Source of the DNA: Medicago truncatula
Lineage: Eukaryota; Streptophyta; Magnoliopsida; Fabales; Fabaceae
Reading direction: 5' to 3'
NCBI RefSeq assembly: GCF_003473485.1
Contig: NC_053049.1
Span: forward strand, 30,029,292 to 30,093,291
DNA length: 64,000 bases
Below are positions 50,501 through 61,215 of this stretch, piece after piece (the stretch's first letter is position 1; each line of letters begins with the position of its first letter). Position numbers and translations under genes: made by a program. The notes below the pieces were generated by a model. The model was not told the DNA's origin. It was given only the letters and a program-made list of their open reading frames with translations, and made no database searches.

Positions 50501-51167
50501 CGTGCCACATATGGATGACAGTTCTGATATGAAAACAAAGATGGAAACCATGCTCCAAAGTGTAATGAAAATAGAGAACGGTAATGTATTGGTTTTCAAC
50601 TTTCTGTTTGTAATACTAATTTTTCTATCTAAAATTGACACGCCTGAATATCTTAATCGAGGTATGAATGGGATAGTCTTGTGACTGATCGGAAAAACAT
50701 ATCATATTGTCTTCCATTGAATATAATGATACTCCATCCGTTCCTTCTTATTTGTTGTTTTAAGGGTATTTTGCACATACCAAGACAAACCAGTAAATTT
50801 TGTTACTTCTAATGGAATTATGACTTTTTTCTATAATACCCTTAACTGTTTATCATCTTTATTTCTCTTATTTTCCTGATAAAACCCTATGCAAAATCAA
50901 TAGAAATGTTGATATTAATGAGTTTGGATTTGTATAAAAAACTCAATATGGAATAACGATTTTTCCTCTTCCCACCCTAATAGAAAGTGAAGTGATCAGA
51001 GAGAATACTGTCTAACATATATACTGTTTTTGCACGAAATCTTGATAATAGATGTTGTTTGTGTAGCTTGCTTTAGTGTTCATGTCAGAGGATCAGAGTA
51101 TATACCACTTCTGGGATCAAATGATCCAAGTTCTTTCTTAGTGGGAGTTCCTGATATTGAACTATGA
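47579..51167 (+). CDS. Translin-associated factor X (TRAX), seven exons
   Basis: TRAX pairs with translin in the C3PO complex, an RNA-binding endoribonuclease assembly. Exons with GT-AG borders are 47579-47657, 47746-47876, 49303-49382, 49783-49924, 50003-50152, 50379-50580 and 51067-51167 (stop TGA). They join in frame to 294 residues, close to the usual 280-290. An in-frame second ATG at 47624 would give 279 residues. Family signatures are FTKYTEYLNNLNDKRERVVK, ASRDITMNSKKVIFQVHR, FWKLRRAYSPGIQEYVEAAT, DYILGLADLTGELMRLAIGR and the C-terminal GVPDIEL. The acidic residues expected in the catalytic half (the EYVEA and DLTGE helices) are present. Intron 2 (1.4 kb) carries a Tourist-like MITE and an ~80-bp repeat; intron 1 has a CT microsatellite. 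It appears intact. Confidence 0.95.
47670..47695. repeat. CT dinucleotide microsatellite in TRAX intron 1
   Basis: About 12 CT units directly after the first donor site of the TRAX gene. Confidence 0.9.
48162..48423. mobile_element. Tourist-like MITE in TRAX intron 2
   Basis: The left end is GGCCATATTTGGATAAACAG and the reverse complement of the right end is GGGCCTGTTTGGATTAAC. Internal arms with GATAAGC and GCTTAT text pair. Same family as the decayed copy at 20,607-20,858 in the deacylase gene. Confidence 0.75.
48430..48512. repeat. Dispersed ~80-bp repeat in TRAX intron 2
   Basis: The text GCGGAACAATAGTGGTCTGT, then ATGCCACAATC and ATATTTGACTACA matches the 23,240 family. It lies directly beside the MITE. 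Confidence 0.6.
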
Positions 51168-51765
51168 GGTATTTCATTATTCTCAGTTTGATTTTACTTT
51201 AGGACTCTTGCTATTTCTTCCTTTCAAATTAATGAAAAGACATTTTTTTATCTTGTACAGGTCATGAATTGGAAACAAAGTGAAATTTATGTAGATGAGT
51301 GATATTTACGGTGATTCTTACTAGTCTCCTTTGAGACTAAAGAAAGACACTTTGGCATAAAAATATAACTATGCTACCATAGGAATATTTTGTTTTTGTT
51401 TTTTAATTAGACGATAATTTAGGTATGTCCAAGCCTTGTTTTGACATGTAGACAGTACAAGGCTGATTCTAGCTAGGACCGCCTTTAGAAGTGGTTTATG
51501 GTGGATCATGAATGATGACCATTAGAAGAATATTATTTTTGCAGATTCATTGGATCTTGTAGTTGATTCCATAACCATTCCCATGTTTATTATAAGATTG
51601 AAGGAATTGAATGTTTATTAAGTACTAACGTTAAAAATTGTAAATAAGTAATGTGTACATACGAGAATCGGCACTCATACTGAGAGTAAAAATGAGTATA
51701 CTCGTTTGATTTACATTTATTCTCGGGAATGTTATTCCTAGGCTTCAAACAAACACCTCAAAAAT

Positions 51766-52391
51766 TTAGAAACTCAACCCATGTTTGGACAATTTGTTTC
51801 CGGTGATAGTGTTTAACAGCTCAATCATTTCTGTTGTGAGAAGATTTTTCCAATCTCCAACTTGTCCACGATGGAAAAAAGCTTTATTTTCATCACCAGA
51901 TGATATTCTTCATGTCTTATCGACTTCCAAGTTGCCCAGATTCTCAAAACTACACAAATTTAATAAATCATCAACCATGCCGTTGGATTCTTCTTCAATA
52001 GAAAATCCACAACCCAAAAACTCAGCAATCTTTTTCAAATAAAAACTAGGCTTCATTTTCGCTTCTTCATATTTCAAAAACATCACCTTCTCTGGCATTT
52101 CCAAACTTTCCGTTCAATATCCTAATACATGCTCCCAAAACAGTCCAAACAAGTACACCCCTCTACAAAATTTCTCAAATGACTCTTCTATTGAAAGTCT
52201 TCGTATACTTTTTGTTGTCTTACCTTGTTTGTGAAATACCATAGTGAAGTAAAAATGTCTTTAGGATCTCTACACATGTACACTACCTTGCAAGTTGACT
52301 CTTTCACTGATTTTGGCAAGTATTTGGCCACGAGAGAGTTTTCATCACTTAATTTGGCCACTAGAGAGTTTTCATCACTTAATTTTGACAT
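51766..52391 (-). pseudogene. Sulfotransferase pseudogene with internal deletion
   Basis: The minus-strand start at 52,391 reads MSKLSDENSLVAK, then repeats KLSDENSLVAK (a 30-bp tandem duplication, about 52,325-52,384). It jumps directly to YLPKSVKESTCKVVYMCRDP, so about 135 codons are lost, including the PAPS 5'-phosphosulfate loop and the catalytic histidine. Downstream parts (MPEKVMFLKYEEAKMKPSFY, FFHRGQVGDWKN, KHGLSF) survive with stops and frameshifts. It clearly derives from the same family as 54,023 and 59,550. Confidence 0.92.
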
Positions 52392-53477
52392 GGTGTACAT
52401 CAAGTTTTTTTTTTGTTTTTTGTTTTGTTGCAAAAGTTGACCCCACAATTAAAATGCTATTAGTTTGGTGCTAAATAAAGGAAGAATATCCGGTAAAATA
52501 AAAAGTAGTGATACAAGACCACTTTAGGTGGCATGTACCACTTGTACATCCACAGACAATTGCGACATGTGTTCATGTGGTTTCCATACACACAAAAAAC
52601 TCACATATATTGTCTCACACACACTCTAACATGGGATGGTACAATGAAAAAAGGGTGTTCATGAAACATTATCCATAAAAATAAGGGAAAGACCCATTAG
52701 AAATGCTTTATAATACTTGGTTTGTTGCACAAGTTTTTCTGAAATCGAATTCAATATATTTAGATTACTACTATACTACTTAGTTAGTACTTAGTTAGCA
52801 ATCCAAAGTTACACAAAAATCGATTAGACTAAAAGTGAAAGTTAAGTTAGCAATCCATATTTACATGCACCATGTGTTATTCGTGTTCTCCAACCCATTC
52901 ATTAAATTTGGAAATATGCTGAAACTAGTTAGACTTTGCAAAGTTTAAGTCTGATCCGATTAAAAAATTTAAGGTTTAGATCTGCTATATGTCATAAATT
53001 TATTTTTAGGGTTGAGTGTGACATATTAATACCCTACCCATTACTACCTGTTCAATTTCTTTTTTGTAACTTAATTTCTTTCTCATTTCTGTTTGATAGG
53101 AAAAAGGGTAGCTTAAAAGTATTTTTTAAACATGGCTGAAGTAGCTAGAATGGAAAATAGTTCAGAACTAGCAAATTATTTTGACAAAATTGATTGAATG
53201 ATCTCTTAGTTCGTCTTGCTCATTATACTTGTACTCACATATGGATAAATATAACCATTAAAAGAATATTATTTTTGCAGACTCATTGGACTTATAGGTG
53301 ATTTCATATATCAAAATAATTCCCATATTTCTTATAAGATGGAAGAAATTGAATATTTATTAAGTACTAATGTTAAAACTTATAAATAATTAATGTGTAC
53401 ATAGAGACTCGACACTTATATGGAGAGTAAATATGAGTATACTCATTTGATTTCCGTTTAATCTTCTGAGTGTTATT

Positions 53478-53986
53478 TTTTTTTGACAAAAATAAAATAA
53501 TATTCATTCATTCAAATTGATAGAGTACATCAGATACAAACATCATTAAAATCGTAAAGGGTGAATCTGCAAACAAGCTCATAACACCCAAGTTCATAAC
53601 ATATAAAGACAAAATGTCTATAAATAATATGATAAAATCTAAATCACTGAAATACCATGTTTCCAAATCTGCAATGTTGACGCCCAAATCATTAATTGAA
53701 TTTGTACTAACTGAAGTTGATCTTTCAATAGGAATTAAATGAACACCACGACAAGACGCGAAATCAAATGTCGCACAAGACGACGAACAACACAATGGCA
53801 CACTTAGACGACGAAATTACAAAATACATAAAAGGAAAAACTTGATATATGTAAAAATCACTTATTTAAATTGAAAGAAAATGGAAAGAAAAAAACCTAA
53901 AACCGCCCCTCATCGATGAATGAAGGAGAAAGAAAGCTTAAAGATAAGTTGAAGTTTCTCTCACTTGAAAAACTTAATCTCCGCAA
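53478..53986 (-). mobile_element. Retroposon-like insert with poly-A end (on minus strand) and TGTTATT target duplication
   Basis: The insert begins on the plus strand with a T run followed by GACAAAAATAAAATAATATT, i.e. a poly-A tail on the minus strand. TGTTATT flanks it at 53,471-53,477 and 53,987-53,993. The 3' flank of the neighbouring sulfotransferase copy at about 51,721-51,740 has the empty site. It is probably a truncated LINE or a SINE-like element. Confidence 0.7.
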
Positions 53987-54022
53987 TGTTATTCTTAGAC
54001 TTGAAACAAACACTCCAAAAAT

Positions 54023-55029
54023 CTAAAAACTCAACCCATGTTTACCCAATTTATTTTCGGTGATAGTGTTTAATTGCTTAATCATTTCAGCTGTGAGAAG
54101 GTTTTTCCAATCTCCAACTTGGCCACGACGAAAAAAAGCTTTATTTTCAACACCTGTTGCTACTCTTACGGTCTTGTTGACCTCCAAGTTGCTTAAGTTC
54201 TCAAAACTACACAAATTTAATATATCATCGATCATGCCCTTGGATTCTTCTTCATTAAAGAATGGACAACCCAGAAACTCAGCAATCTTTTTCAAATAAA
54301 AACTAGGTTTCATTTTCATTTCTTCAAATTTTATAAACATCACCTTCTCTGGCCTTTCCAAGTTTTCCTTCCAATATCCTAATACATGCTCCCAAAAGGG
54401 TCCATAAGAACTCACTCCTCTACAAAAACTCTCAAAAGCCTCTTCTAATGGAAGTGGTCCTCTACTCTGTGCTCTTACCTTGTTTGTGAAATGCCAAAGT
54501 AAAGTGAAACAAACATGTCTTTAGGATCTCTACACAGATACACAACCTTGCAAGTTGATTCTTTCACAGATTTTGGCAACAAAGCACAAGGAATATGTGT
54601 GGAGAAGAGTCTTGGATGAGATAAAGAGTTAAGGTTAGGAACATAGTCTTTATCACTGTAAAGGTCAATCTCCAAGAAGGGAACAAGAGAATGGGGATTG
54701 GAAATGAGCAAAGGATGGTTGTTATGAATAATTGGATATTTGTTGCGGTTTAGCAAAGCAAAAGTCAATGCTTTGAGCCAAGTGGTACCTGATTTGGGAG
54801 CGGTAACTAAGATGATATCTGAATCTAGGGCTTGAAAGTGCTTCTGACAAGATAAAACACCTTGAAATTTTTTTGTGGCAATCCAAAATCCTTGATATTG
54901 ATAGGTGTGGGTTAAAATCCAGGCTTTTTCTGATGGCAAGGTGGGTATCAACTCCTTGCATTCTTGGCTTAAGTCATCATCTTGCAAGTATTTGGCTACA
55001 AAAGAGTTTTCATCACTTGATTTTACCAT
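54023..55029 (-). pseudogene. Cytosolic sulfotransferase copy broken by a 5-bp duplication
   Basis: From the ATG at 55,029 the minus strand encodes 184 residues including the PAPS-binding loop (PKSGTTWLK), FSTHIP with the catalytic His, and CRDPKDMFVSL. It then ends early at a stop near 54,475. A tandem duplication of AAAGT on the plus strand (54,496-54,500 and 54,501-54,505) shifts the frame. The remaining ~130 codons continue in the other frame, intact to KHGLSF and stop, including FFRRGQVGDWKN (the PAPS-binding region IV, in canonical RxG form). This is a recently dead gene unless the duplication is an assembly or allele difference. Confidence 0.9.
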
Positions 55030-55421
55030 GGTTATGGGTAGTCAAAGCTTAATATTGAAATGATAGAAATAGAAACGTTTGTTTTTAGTTGGCAATGGTG
55101 CACATATCCTTGAAGTTGATTCATATAAGTATAGTTCCTACCCAATTAAGGGAATGATTCATTTGTAGATGCTCAATATTATTCGGTGCATAATTTTTTC
55201 AAAACTGAATTCAATATATTATTTTATTAAACTATATCCTAGTATAGCGGTGCGGCTTTGAAGGACGCACGGTGGCGGTGGGGGATCACTTCGTTCACAA
55301 ACATTAGTCAGTTAGCAATCCAAAGATACACAAAAACCAATTACACCAAAAGTAAAAGTTAAGTTAGCAATCCATATTCACATGCCATATGCTAATCACG
55401 TTCTTTACTTAAAAAAAAAAA

Positions 55422-55831
55422 TTAATGATATGTTTCGTCCTTGCAATTAAACGTCATTTAAAAATTAGTCCATGCAATCGCTAATTCTGACAAATTACTC
55501 ATGCATTGTTTAATCATATAAAATTTCATCTTTGAGCAACTTAATCACTATCAAGTCATCAAATTAGCAAAATGACATGAGAATGGACAAAAATACCCTC
55601 GTCTTTATTATGAGAAGAAGATGAAGACAGGGGTAAAAATATCAATTCACGAATGGATGACGAGGGTATTTTTGCCCATTCCCATGCAATTTTTCTAATT
55701 TGATGACGTGACAGTGATTAAGTTGGTCAAATGATGAAATTTTAAATGATTAAGGTAATTTTTCAGGATTAACGATTACATGGACCAATTTTTAAATGAC
55801 CCATAATTGCAAGGACGAAACATATCATTAA
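55422..55831. mobile_element. Foldback MITE between sulfotransferase copies
   Basis: TTAATGATATGTTTCGTCCT at the left pairs with AGGACGAAACATATCATTAA at the right. Pairing continues inward, with AATACCCTCGTC near 55,590 matching GACGAGGGTATT near 55,660. No clear target duplication. Confidence 0.75.
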
Positions 55832-55966
55832 GCCCTAAAAAAATAATGAATGGCTATTAAGCTAGTTTACAAGGAACAATTGATAGCAGATAAGATAACT
55901 TATTGAATTTATAATGTATGATAAAATTAGTGGTTGAACTAGTTTATAAATTTGAAATGAAAAAAA

Positions 55967-56030
55967 AAATATATTAGATCTGTGTAGTTTTGAGAAGATG
56001 AGTAGTTTGGAGGTTAATAAGACAGGAAAA
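55967..56030 (+). pseudogene. Sulfotransferase scrap
   Basis: The stretch LCSFEKMSSLEVNKTGKG on the plus strand matches residues 271-287 of the intact sulfotransferase at 59,550, then meets a stop. Nothing else of the gene is seen. It has the same orientation as the intact gene. Confidence 0.8.
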
Positions 56031-56864
56031 GGTTGAGAGTTGCTTAATTTTCATTGAGTTACACTTGCATCCTATTTCACATGGTTTGTTTGAATTGTGT
56101 GCAGTTTGTTTAGTTTCCTAAATTGTTATTGGTATTTTGTTAATTTGTTTCACTAGTATGTGTTATTTAATGAATTTGGTTTTTGAAAGGAAAAAAACAT
56201 GGTGAATGTGTGCTCCTAGTGTGTAGCATATTTGTTTCTGCAGGTTACATTTTTTTACTAGGATTAGGAATGAGGAGGAGTAAACATTAACCACTAATTT
56301 GGAATGTGATAGAACTATATTCTTGTATAGTAAAAATCTATTCCAAAGAACTTACTAAATTTTTATTTTTATTTTTGCAAGAAATTGAAATTAACTTGTG
56401 AATGATACATAAACCATTTTCATATAGTTCTCATAAACATTTTTACAGGTGCCCATGCTATAAGATAAACTCAAATAAAATGCAACTAAAATATTTACCA
56501 TATCAGAAGTTTTTGGAAGGTCAAGAATCAAGATGAGGTCGATTTAAATAATGAACACTATCTTGAAAAGGTTTATTGTTGCTACATTTAAATTGAAAAG
56601 GTTTAAATCGAAAAAACACTGAAAACTTTTTCTTGAGGCAGCACAACACAACTCTCAAGTTAGAGGTGATCTAAATTTATTTAAAAAGAATTTTAGATTT
56701 CACTTTTTTCTTTCTTCTCTTTATCATTTACCCTTTTTGTTATTTTCTCTTTTTTAATTCATGATTGTTTTTATTGCTTCAGAAATATATAATTTTTTAC
56801 TTTTTTTTGTTGAAGAAGTAGAATTTTTTACTTATAATCAAGATAACAACCACAATTGGATTCG

Positions 56865-58032
56865 GAGAATTGCTGTTCCCACTTTTGGTTTGGCTGTGCC
56901 ACACGAGTAAATTACTCAAATACCTCTCGGCAGTTAACTACCGAAGTTTTAGAAATACGGCTGCAGTTAACTGCCGAGGAAAACTTCGGCAGTAAACTAC
57001 CGAGGAAAACTGAAAACTTCGGCAGATAACTGTCGAGGAAACCTCAAACTTGTTTTTTTTTTTTTTTGACAAAATCCATAAATTATCATTAATAACAAAC
57101 TTTTTTTTTTGACAAAAACCATAAATTGTCTTTAATAATATTTATTGATTTTGAATGTTTCAATCATTATTTTGGTACGTTTTAAACAATTGCAGTATTA
57201 TACTTATGTGTATATATATCTTAATAAGAATAACATTTAAATCAGTGTAAAAATTAAGCATTTGAATATTGTTTTGCACATTACTTAAATACAAATAACA
57301 ATAAAAAAATCGTTAAAATAATTGTGCACAACAATTTTTTTTAAGGTATAATATGTTGTTATATTTTCTACATTAAAATAATTGTGTACAAAGATTTTTT
57401 TTTTTATTTAAGTAATTTGCAAAACAATATTCAAATACTTAATTTTTACACTTATTGAAATGTTTTTTGAGGACTTAAATGTTAAGCCTAAAACAAAGAA
57501 AAAGGAAATAAAATTAAAGAAGAAAATTTCGTGAAAGTTCTTTGGAAATAAAATAGGCAAAAAAGAAGAAGATCAAATGAGTAATACAATTAAAATAATT
57601 GTGAATATTTCCGTAAAAAGGAAATAAAAGAAGAAAATTCCGTGAAAGTTCTTTGGAAATAAAATATTCACTATTATTGAAGATCAAAGCAGTTATAACA
57701 AAAAAAATTAAATTTAAAGGAGTAATACAATTAAAATAAATAAGGAAGGCAAATCAATAAATTAAAAACGAATTATTAAGAAAAATCAATCAAAAATGAT
57801 AAAGATCGCGGAATATTCTCAAAAAATAAAAAAAATAAAAAAAAAAACAGATTTGAGGTTTCCTCGGCAGTTAACTGCCGAAGTTTTCAGTTTTCCTCGG
57901 TAGTTTACTGCCGAAGTTTTCCTCGGCAGTTAACTGCAGCCGGTTTCATAATTCGACAGTTAACTGCCGAGGGGCATTTGAGTAATTTACTCGTGTGGCA
58001 TAGCCAAACCAAATGTAGGAACAACAATTCTC
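56865..58032. mobile_element. Mutator-like element (non-autonomous) with CGGCAGTTAACTGCCG-rich ends
   Basis: The ends GAGAATTGCTGTTCC and the inverted GAGAATTGTTGTTCC begin ~190-bp inverted repeats. The 9-bp duplication TTGGATTCG lies at 56,856-56,864 and 58,033-58,041. Both ends carry three to four palindromes of the type CGGCAGTTAACTGCCG (about 56,928-57,045 and 57,858-57,972). The interior is AT-rich with no transposase. The long inverted repeats and 9-bp duplication fit the Mutator superfamily. Confidence 0.9.
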
Positions 58033-58226
58033 TTGGATTCGTGTCCGACAGGAAAAGAGAAAGTGGTATAAATGGGTTTGGAAACGTGAGTAGCACGTGG
58101 TGCATGTGAGTTTGGGTTTGGATTGGTAGCTTAATTTTTAAGTATCTATCTAATTGTTTTTTGTGCAAGTTTGAATTGCTAATTAAGTGTTTTATTTTGT
58201 CAAATAGCCAACTTCGTTAATTAGTA

Positions 58227-58373
58227 CATTCTCCGATCACTATTATAAGCAAAAATTAACATTTTAAATTCATTCATTAAATGATGTATGTGATTTATAA
58301 TAAAGACTACATATATTATTTTATGAATGTATCTAAAATGTTGATTTTTGCTTATAATAATGACTGGAGGGTG
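58227..58373. mobile_element. Stowaway-like MITE
   Basis: The left arm ATTATAAGCAAAAATTAACA pairs with TGTTGATTTTTGCTTATAAT on the right. TA flanks both ends (58,225-58,226 and 58,374-58,375). The ends resemble the CTCC-type Stowaway ends. Confidence 0.75.
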
Positions 58374-59166
58374 TAGTTGTTAGAGGATGGAGTTGAATTC
58401 ACGATCTTCTTATCACAGTGATTGCTAACTAAACATTTGTCCAATATTCAATGAATATGTCAAAATCACGATCTTTATAAAATCACGATCTTTATAAGGA
58501 TTTGCCTAGTCCCCTTTTCTTTTTTCTTTTTGTACTCTTTTTATCTTATTTTATTGAAATGGTTTGATGCTCTCAAACATCACACACACATATTACTACC
58601 TCGTGTCCCTCGTTCCCATCGTGCCCTTTTTTTTATTTGATAGTACTATTTCGTGCCCATTAAAAATAATAGGTTTCATAAATGTATTGCCTTTTTTAGT
58701 AAAATAAATAAATGTAAGCTAGAGCCACATGAAACATGATATAATACATTATACGGGTTAAATAAGTAAGTGATCCTCCTAAATATATCAACATTTGCTT
58801 TTAGTCTTCATAAAATATTTTCCAAAAAAAAAAAAAGGATTTTTTAACAAAACATAAATTTAATATGAATTTTTTTAGAGAGATTTTCATAATATTCTAC
58901 ACATTCTTGAAAAAATTTCACTAAAAAATATTATGGCTAGACATAAGTTGACGAAAAAGTAGAAACTGATTTCATGAATGAAAAATTTCAGAGGGACCAA
59001 AAGCCTAAATAATATTTTATGGAAACTAAAATCAAATATTGATATATTTAAGTGAATCATTTACTTATTTAACCTTATTCTATATCATCCCCTCTGTGTT
59101 TACTTTTTCTCCAATTTGAAAGGTATGCAATGAAGTGAAAGCTATTAAGTAAAATAATTAGAGAAA

Positions 59167-59329
59167 TGCTAACTAGTGTCTCTGGGACATTTGGTTAAAG
59201 AATCAAATATGATAATATTTACATTGAAAGTTGTGTAAGTAATGTATTAAAAGCTTAAAAAATATCTTTTTTAATTTAATTTTTTTTATTGACTTCCTTA
59301 ATCCGTACCCCTGAGATACTGGTTAGCAA
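59167..59329. mobile_element. Small MITE with TGCTAAC ends
   Basis: TGCTAACTAGTGTCTCTGGG at the left and the inverted TTGCTAACCAGTATCTCAGG at the right form terminal repeats of a ~160-bp element. A relative with similar ends lies at 62,246-62,409. Confidence 0.6.
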
Positions 59330-59451
59330 GATCCAAATAATTATCCTCTGAAAAGATTTAAAAAATGAGTCATTTCACTTAAATTTTTTTCACCATCAAC
59401 TCTTACATCTAATCTAATATTTTTAAAAGATATATAGTGTATTTATACTAC

Positions 59452-59460
59452 TATATATAT
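59452..59460 (+). promoter_or_regulatory. Likely TATA box of the intact sulfotransferase gene
   Basis: TATATATA lies about 90 bp upstream of the ATG, leaving a plausible ~60-nt leader. Confidence 0.55.
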
Positions 59461-59549
59461 GAATCAATTTTCACGATAGCCAACCAAGAAACCAATTAGT
59501 TTTATCTCCTGCTTCCATATTAAACCTTAACTACCGACCCACAAACACC

Positions 59550-60551
59550 ATGACAAAATCAAGTGATGAAAACCCTACTCTGCCAAAATACTTGAAAGAA
59601 GATGACTTAGGGCAAGAATGCAAGGACTTGATACAAACCTTGCCATTAGTAGAAGGGTGGATCGATCCCACCTTTCATGAATATCAAGGATTTTGGTTTG
59701 CTCCCAAGATTCTCCAAGGTGCTTTATCTTTTCAAAAGCACTTTCAAGCCATTGATACAGATATTATCTTAGTTACAAATCCCAAATCAGGTACCACTTG
59801 GCTCAAAGCATTGACTTTTGCTTTGATAAACCGTAACAAATATCCAAATATTCATAAAAATCATCCTTTACTCACTTCCAACCCTCATGTTCTTGTTCCT
59901 TTCATGGAGATTAACCTTTACTATGAAACTGATATTGTTCCTGAACTCAATTCACTATCCCCTCCAAGAATCTTCTCCACACACAATCCTTATGTTTTGT
60001 TGCCAAAATCTTTGAAAGAGTCCAACTGTAAGGTGGTGTATCTTTGTAGAGATCCTAAAGACACTTTTGTTTCACTTTGGCATTTCTCAAACAAGCTAAG
60101 AGAACAAAGTAGAGGAACACTTCCATTAGAAGAGGCTTTTGAGAGTTTTTGTAGAGGAACAACTTCTTATGGACCGTTTTGGGATCATGTATTAGGATAC
60201 TGGAAGGAAAGCTTGGAAAGACCGGAGAAGGTTATGTTTTTGAAATATGAAGAAATGAAAATGAAACCTAATTTTGTTTTGAAAGAGATTGCTAAGTTTT
60301 TGGGGTGTCCATTCTCCGAAGAAGAAGAATCCAATGGTGTGGTTGATGATATATTACATTTGTGTAGTTTTGAGAAGCTTAGCAACTTGGAGATCAATAA
60401 GAACGGGAAAATTTCGTCGGAAATTGAAAACAAGAACTTTTTCCGTCTTGGCAAAGTTGGAGATTGGAAAAATCTTCTCACAACTAAAATGGTTGAGCAG
60501 TTAAACATAGTTGTCGAAGAGAAATTTGGTAAACATGGGTTGAGTTTTTAG
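59550..60551 (+). CDS. Cytosolic sulfotransferase (SOT family), intact and intronless
   Basis: The enzyme transfers sulfonate from PAPS to a hydroxyl of a small molecule; plant relatives act on flavonols, brassinosteroids, hydroxyjasmonate or salicylate, and the substrate cannot be read from the sequence. The 333-residue length and lack of introns are typical. The PAPS 5'-phosphosulfate loop NPKSGTTWLK is at 77-86, the putative catalytic histidine is H145 in FSTHNP, and the 3'-phosphate motif CRDPKDTFVS is at 166-175 with R167 and S175. The C-terminal PAPS region is FFRLGKVGDWKN at 297-308. The usual RKGxxGDWK has Leu at the second position here, whereas the dead copy at 54,023 has Arg. A TATA box lies about 90 bp upstream. 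It is the only working copy among four family members in the cluster. Confidence 0.96.
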   Translation: MTKSSDENPTLPKYLKEDDLGQECKDLIQTLPLVEGWIDPTFHEYQGFWFAPKILQGALSFQKHFQAIDTDIILVTNPKSGTTWLKALTFALINRNKYPNIHKNHPLLTSNPHVLVPFMEINLYYETDIVPELNSLSPPRIFSTHNPYVLLPKSLKESNCKVVYLCRDPKDTFVSLWHFSNKLREQSRGTLPLEEAFESFCRGTTSYGPFWDHVLGYWKESLERPEKVMFLKYEEMKMKPNFVLKEIAKFLGCPFSEEEESNGVVDDILHLCSFEKLSNLEINKNGKISSEIENKNFFRLGKVGDWKNLLTTKMVEQLNIVVEEKFGKHGLSF

Positions 60552-60789
60552 ATTTTGAGAAATTCTGTTCACTTTATGGCTGATTGGCTTTTCCTAATTC
60601 CTTTGTACCTTTTCTTTTTTCAGCTTGTTTCTGTTGGGAAATCATTTTGTTTCTTGGATATTCCTTTTGGCTTTTCTTTGTGTGATTTCACTTTGGTCAA
60701 TGAATTTACCTGCTCTTGAATTTTTTTGATATGATGTTGTTGCATGCAAATAACAATCCAATGACATATATTATATACCCGAGTCCTAT

Positions 60790-60866
60790 TTTAAACGACC
60801 TAGTTTGAAAATATGTAATATCCATATAACATGTTTTGAGCTTATTATTTTACAAGAACAAAATAT

Positions 60867-60914
<48 letters not shown>

Positions 60915-61215
60915 GATTCGTCTCGAATAATATTTTTAAGATATTAAATTATTTTTTTTTCTAACATATTATTCAAATTCTAAATTGTGCTTTGGTATAC
61001 ATAAAAGGGTCAACTGTATCGTTTAAATGACCTAATTTAAAAAAGTGTACTATTCATATAACATGCTTTGACCTTATTTATTTACAAATATATAAATACG
61101 AAATATAGCATATAAGATCTTGTTAGATTCGTCACGATAAATTTTTTTAAAATATCAAATTTTACAATTTTTTCTAATATGTTATTAAAGATATTTAAAT
61201 TCAAAACTGTGTATT
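60790..61215. repeat. Imperfect tandem repeat pair, ~215-bp unit
   Basis: The order GACCTAGTTTGAAAA... ATATAACATGTTTTGA ... TTGTTGGATTCGTC ... ATATTAAATT is repeated as GACCTAATTTAAAAA ... ATATAACATGCTTTGA ... TTGTTAGATTCGTC ... ATATCAAATT. The first unit includes a TA microsatellite at 60,869-60,906. Confidence 0.75.

Noticed and set aside
50186..50641. 151-codon minus-strand frame
   Set aside because: It is antisense to TRAX exon 6 and its introns; the plus strand has the conserved protein.
60185..60508. 107-codon minus-strand frame
   Set aside because: It is the antisense shadow of the intact sulfotransferase.
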